Positions 5,084 to 7,655 of a stretch of 7,655 nucleotides of DNA are shown here, piece by piece. The position numbers and the translations under genes are program-made. The DNA comes from JBEKJU01 sp050011095. GTDB lineage: Bacteria; Desulfobacterota; Syntrophorhabdia; Syntrophorhabdales; WCHB1-27. The notes under the pieces are model-generated. The model worked only from the letters and a program-made list of their open reading frames with translations. It was not told the DNA's origin and made no database searches. The stretch covers positions 1 to 7,655 of the forward strand of contig JBEKJU010000176.1 of assembly GCA_050011095.1 (NCBI GenBank), in the 5' to 3' direction. Position 1 is the stretch's first letter; the number at the start of each line of letters is the position of its first letter.

Positions 5084-5902
5084 CTATTTCTTCAGGCGAT
5101 ATCTGCCTGAGCCGTCGCGCTCTAGCAGTTCGTTGAAAGCGTCGCGCTTTCTCCTGAACAGTTCGCTGAGCGTCCTCGAATTCGAGTCTATTTCCGCAAG
5201 AACGTTAAGCGGCTTTTTCCACGGATGTTCTGTTTGGCTTGCTGCATAAAAAACTTCGATGACTCGTGCCTGTTTGAAGGTAAGAGCGAAAGTCCGGCCA
5301 TTTATGGCAACCGATCTGAAGTCGTCGCCATAGGTGAAGCCTTGCTGTAGCATCTCGGCGGGCGTCGCGGCCTGAGAGAGCGGTTTTTTTTGCGCAGGGT
5401 AGAGCGTCCAGCAGTAGTCCTCCGTATTGCGTCGATGCCATTCAAGTATGCTTTTGCCAGTCCCCAGATTCGAAAACGTAAACCACCAGTCCCGCAAGAA
5501 GCCGTCCGGCGGCTCTTTCTGGTAAGCCTGCGCAAGCTCAGCCTTGAAAATCTTATCGCCGAAAATGGAATCGTCGCTAAACCTCAAGCGGAGTTTGCTA
5601 AGAGTGTCGTCAGTGAAGCTCGCTTGAGGAATATCGAAGTGAATCAGAAACCTTTTCCTCGATTCGGGCGGGAGGCGATGGAGCGTCACTTTTTCGCAGT
5701 AAAGTCCTTTGACTTCCAACTCAGATATCAAAAGACGAATAAGGAGTTGCAAGGTAACAAATTTAAGTTCCGGGAACAGATCCGGACAGTTATTTTCCAT
5801 CATCTTTTCCGCCCCCTTGGCGGTTCCCTGGTTGAAGAGAGGAAGGGCGCCCAGGGTCGACGCCCGTTCGGTGATCGGCCTATCCCCTTGACCGCCGATC
5901 AT
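5084..5902 (-). CDS. unknown protein with C-terminal HTH-like domain, coupled to integrase
   Basis: A 272-residue protein, function not recognised. The N-terminal part (45-170) is mixed, with FPELKFVTLQLLIRLLISELEV and an aromatic stretch DWWFTFSNLGTGKSILEWH; no catalytic motif is seen. The last 75 residues (about 196-272: FRSVAINGRTFALTFKQARVIEVFYAA, LNVLAEIDSNSRTLSELFRRKRDAFNELL, GRYRLKK) look like a winged helix of a kind I recall at the C-termini of element-borne regulators. The ATG at 5902 overlaps the integrase stop as ATGA, and AAGGA lies 4 nt upstream, so the two are translationally coupled. Internal ATGs at codons 34-35 (about 5803), behind a G-rich stretch, are an alternative start that would remove a poorly structured leader. 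The gene ends 10 bp from the iteron-like array, which would suit an initiator or repressor acting there. That is inference. Confidence 0.65.
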   Translation of the reverse strand: MIGGQGDRPITERASTLGALPLFNQGTAKGAEKMMENNCPDLFPELKFVTLQLLIRLLISELEVKGLYCEKVTLHRLPPESRKRFLIHFDIPQASFTDDTLSKLRLRFSDDSIFGDKIFKAELAQAYQKEPPDGFLRDWWFTFSNLGTGKSILEWHRRNTEDYCWTLYPAQKKPLSQAATPAEMLQQGFTYGDDFRSVAINGRTFALTFKQARVIEVFYAASQTEHPWKKPLNVLAEIDSNSRTLSELFRRKRDAFNELLERDGSGRYRLKK

Positions 5903-7017
5903 TTTTCCTTTGCGGCCTCCACAATCTCCCCGGCCAAATTCGAAGCCCGCCTCAGTGCTTGGTCTCTCAAATGAGCATACCGCTGCGTCATTTCCGGGCT
6001 TTTATGCGTCAGAAGTCGTTGCAGGGCGTACAAATCAACCTGGCCGCTGGATGCCAGCATGCTCGCGTACACGTGCCTCAACCCGTGCATCGGCCGGAAG
6101 CCCTCGGGAAGCCCCGCCGCTTTCCGCAATGTATCGATGCGCCGGCGAGCGTCGCTGAACGGCCCCCCGTTGCGACTTACAAAAACATAGTCGGCAATCC
6201 TCGGATGCGATTCGAGGATAGCCCGCGCGGAGTCGTTTAGAGGTATCGTTTGGCTTTTCTTACCTTTCGGATTTCGAATTGTGATGAATCCCCGCTGAAA
6301 ATCCACGTCCTTCCATAGGAGCTTAAGAAGTTCGCCCCGCCTCATGCCGGTAAAAAGCGCCATGAGCATAAGATGTGAACCTTGCACGTCCGAGCTGTTC
6401 TCCAGGACTGACAACAGCGCGGATAGCTGTTCCGGGGAAAGGTTCTCCGTCACCTCATTGTCCACGGTCGGAATTTCAAGCGGGAAAGAAAGCCCCTGGC
6501 ACAACTGTTTGCGGACCCCGTACAACACGATTCGGCGCAAGAGGATAAGAACATGTTTCCGCGTCTGATCGGACTTCCCCCTGAGATCCTTCCGGATGAG
6601 CCGGTCAACGTCGAGCGCGAGAATTTCGGCCGGCTCTTTGCTCCCAAGAGCGTCGTCAAGGTATTTCTTGTACCGGCTTATGTCCGTTGCCTTGCCCTTG
6701 AGGTCAGGCTTGTTCTCAAGGTAGCTTTCCCACAGGCGAGAAAGAGTCCACCGCGCGGCCTCGGCTGCCTTCGCCGCCTCTTCCGCCGCGCGACGTTCGA
6801 CGTTCGGTAGCTCCTTGCCGTCTATCCGCTGCGCCCTGATTCCTGCCGCTCTTGCCGGAGTCATGTCGTTTTGGAATTGCCGTCCTGCTTTTTCCTCTAC
6901 GAGCTTGCCGGCCCGCCGATACTGAATGTAGTAGACCCTTTCTTTGCCTCGGGCGCCCTTCGCCTCGATGTAGTAGACCCCCGCGTACTTCGTCTTGAAT
7001 CGCTCCTGCCTTGGCAT
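5899..7017 (-). CDS. int: tyrosine integrase of the element
   Basis: A 372-residue site-specific recombinase with a full catalytic set: Arg226 (GMRRGELLKL), Lys in the beta-hairpin (251-254, PKGKK), His311-x2-Arg314 (HGLRHVYASML), His338 (LTHKSPEM) and the nucleophile Tyr347 (QRYAHL). Residues 1-65 (RFKTKYAGVYYIEAKG, then ERVYYIQYRRAGK) look like a beta-rich arm-binding domain. Residues 85-170 form the SAM-like core-binding domain. The frame opens at a TTG at 7059, but GGGGAGG stands 5 nt before the ATG at 7017, and the predicted transcription start lies near 7058, so the ATG is chosen. It sits 155 bp inside attR and reads away from it. The decamer pair in its leader suggests autoregulation. 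It overlaps the next gene by 4 bp (ATGA). Confidence 0.95.
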   Translation of the reverse strand: MPRQERFKTKYAGVYYIEAKGARGKERVYYIQYRRAGKLVEEKAGRQFQNDMTPARAAGIRAQRIDGKELPNVERRAAEEAAKAAEAARWTLSRLWESYLENKPDLKGKATDISRYKKYLDDALGSKEPAEILALDVDRLIRKDLRGKSDQTRKHVLILLRRIVLYGVRKQLCQGLSFPLEIPTVDNEVTENLSPEQLSALLSVLENSSDVQGSHLMLMALFTGMRRGELLKLLWKDVDFQRGFITIRNPKGKKSQTIPLNDSARAILESHPRIADYVFVSRNGGPFSDARRRIDTLRKAAGLPEGFRPMHGLRHVYASMLASSGQVDLYALQRLLTHKSPEMTQRYAHLRDQALRRASNLAGEIVEAAKEK

Positions 7018-7032
7018 ATCGGCCTCCCCTTT

Positions 7033-7054
7033 TTCCCCAACACGTTCCCCAACA
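7033..7054 (+). promoter_or_regulatory. right-arm pair of putative integrase arm-type sites
   Basis: TTCCCCAACA at 7033-7042 and 7045-7054 repeats the pair at 974-995 in sequence, orientation and 12-bp period. The sites lie between the predicted transcription start (about 7058) and the ATG (7017) of the integrase gene. Integrase bound here would block its own promoter. The distance to the att repeat is about 117 bp, compared with 25 bp on the left, so the two arms are unequal, as in lambda-type attP sites. Confidence 0.7.
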
Positions 7055-7064
7055 CTCAAAACAT

Positions 7065-7093
7065 ATTATTAAGTAAAGTGAGGTAACTGTCAA
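7065..7093 (-). promoter_or_regulatory. sigma70 promoter of the integrase operon
   Basis: On the minus strand a perfect TTGACA (7088-7093) is followed after 17 bp by AATAAT (7065-7070, five of six to consensus). The expected start at about 7058 gives a leader of roughly 41 nt before the ATG at 7017. The promoter should drive int and, through the ATGA overlap, the following HTH-protein gene. Confidence 0.75.
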
Positions 7094-7135
7094 GAAGAAA
7101 GATATGCCATGGATGCCTTGCTATTCAACGGTGAG

Positions 7136-7170
7136 ATACAAATAAGGAAATACAAGTAAAATACAGTCTT
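7136..7170 (+). repeat. three ATACA-type A-rich repeats beside attR
   Basis: ATACAAATAAGG (7136-7147), ATACAAGTAAAA (7150-7161) and ATACAGTCTT (7161-7170) follow each other up to the edge of the attR core, starts 14 and 11 bp apart. Phased, A-rich DNA between arm sites and crossover core is where excisionase or IHF sites usually lie, but the copies are short and degenerate. Confidence 0.35.
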
Positions 7171-7171
7171 C

Positions 7172-7217
7172 GGCCTCCGGAGCCAAAGGCCGCAGGTTCA
7201 AATCCTGCCGGGCGCGC
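7172..7217 (+). repeat. attR: 46-bp direct repeat (tRNA-Arg 3' fragment)
   Basis: An exact copy of 903-948: 3' part of the anticodon stem, anticodon loop, variable region, T arm, acceptor 3' strand, discriminator and one base more. No acceptor 5' strand or D arm precedes it, so it is not a second tRNA gene. It marks the right junction with the chromosome. Confidence 0.93.
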
Positions 7218-7655
7218 ATTTATTTTGTAATACTTTCAGGTGGTTAGGGCATCTCTCATCCCCTATTTTTCTATCACCGATCTGTCACCAACCGGGCAAC
7301 GAATCTCCTTACACAGCGCATGGCAAGGCAATAACCTTCCGGACCCGGCCTCCTCACTCGATTGCCTGTAGGCGGCGCCGGTCAGCCTTAGCCGCCCCTG
7401 CTTCCTGAAATGCTGTCTCTGCTATTTCTCACCAGTACCAAATACTGAAAGTGGCATTAGGTAGTCAGTGCCAACATTTTCTGCTTGCATAAAGTTTGGA
7501 ATTCGCGGAAAATGTAGCGATGGCGACTTTAACTGTTAGCGACGAGGTTTTTGCCCGCATAAGCATCGGTAGTACGCCCTCACCCCTCCCCGGCAGTTTT
7601 ACCCCCCACAACTTTTATCTTTGAGTTTTAGGCGCCGTAACCGAATGACCTCCTA
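7218..7655. other. right flanking chromosome, no supported gene
   Basis: No convincing reading frame or RNA family is seen in these 438 bases. Inverted repeats are present: GGCGGC/GCCGCC (7371-7376/7391-7396), TGGCA/TGCCA (7453-7457/7470-7474) and the longer hairpin at 7475-7515. None has the T run of an intrinsic terminator. Confidence 0.45.
7475..7515 (+). repeat. 11-bp inverted repeat (hairpin) in the right flank
   Basis: ACATTTTCTGC (7475-7485) pairs with GCGGAAAATGT (7505-7515) around a 19-nt loop. The only non-Watson-Crick pair would be a U-G wobble in plus-strand RNA. A smaller hairpin, TGGCA/TGCCA, ends immediately before it at 7474. Two adjoining stems may belong to a transcribed structure or an intergenic repeat; no adjacent gene explains them. 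Confidence 0.4.

Noticed and set aside
5390..5974. 194-codon plus-strand frame opposite the HTH protein and the end of integrase
   Set aside because: It overlaps two well-supported minus-strand genes and shows no domain or SD; it is a complementary-strand shadow.
7018..7059. Longer integrase start at TTG 7059
   Set aside because: The predicted transcription start (about 7058) and the arm-type sites make this stretch leader DNA, and the ATG at 7017 has a strong SD at proper distance.
7172..7217. Second tRNA-Arg gene
   Set aside because: It has only the 3' part. There is no acceptor 5' strand or D arm upstream, so it is the attR copy.
7371..7396. GGCGGC/GCCGCC inverted repeat as a terminator
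   Set aside because: Only six pairs around a 14-nt loop, no following T run, and no gene ends there.

Overview
This window is dominated by one compact integrated mobile element of about 6.27 kb. It sits in the 3' part of a tRNA-Arg(CCG) gene (tRNA at 874-947). A perfect 46-bp direct repeat of the tRNA 3' end marks the borders (attL 903-948, attR 7172-7217). A complete-looking tyrosine integrase lies just inside attR, and paired copies of the decamer TTCCCCAACA lie just inside both ends. All genes of the element read leftwards (minus strand). The base composition is moderately GC-rich. The protein types (a replication-associated winged-helix family beginning MARRTKTHKP, PC4-domain proteins, this integrase type) remind me of Desulfobacterota / former Deltaproteobacteria such as Syntrophus- or Geobacter-like organisms. 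That is recollection and inference, not a demonstrated assignment.

Layout. 1-238: flanking DNA with no gene I can support. 239-766 (+): a decayed tyrosine recombinase interrupted by two in-frame stops. 829-947: tandem 11-mer, TATACT box and the tRNA. 949-1300: left end of the element, with the integrase arm-type sites and no gene. 1301-2419 (-): a cargo gene for a zinc-ribbon, two-TM membrane protein with a cysteine-rich C-terminal region, apparently with its own strong sigma70-type promoter at 2474-2501. 2650-2970 and 2977-3369 (-): a small hypothetical protein and a terminase-small-subunit-like HTH/coiled-coil protein. 3418-3951 (-): a PC4-like ssDNA-binding domain joined to a winged helix. 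4147-4638 (-): a replication-associated winged-helix family protein. 4761-4946 (-): an excisionase/AlpA-type HTH protein. 5004-5074: an iteron-like array. 5084-5902 (-): a protein of unknown function with a C-terminal HTH-like domain. 5899-7017 (-): the integrase, overlapping the previous gene by ATGA. 7065-7093: its promoter. 7218-7655: right flanking chromosome with no supported gene.

How the parts may work together. Integrase plus the small HTH protein would carry out site-specific integration and excision. The arm-type sites within the integrase leader suggest that integrase binding could also repress its own transcription. The rep-like protein, the PC4-wHTH protein and two repeat clusters (5004-5074 and 4098-4221) form a plausible replication/control module. 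The TerS-like protein, without any large terminase, portal, capsid or tail gene, recalls phage satellites (PICI-like elements), which bring int, xis/alpA, rep and terS but borrow virions. The satellite reading is an inference from gene content. A decayed phage or a non-mobilisable genomic island remains possible.
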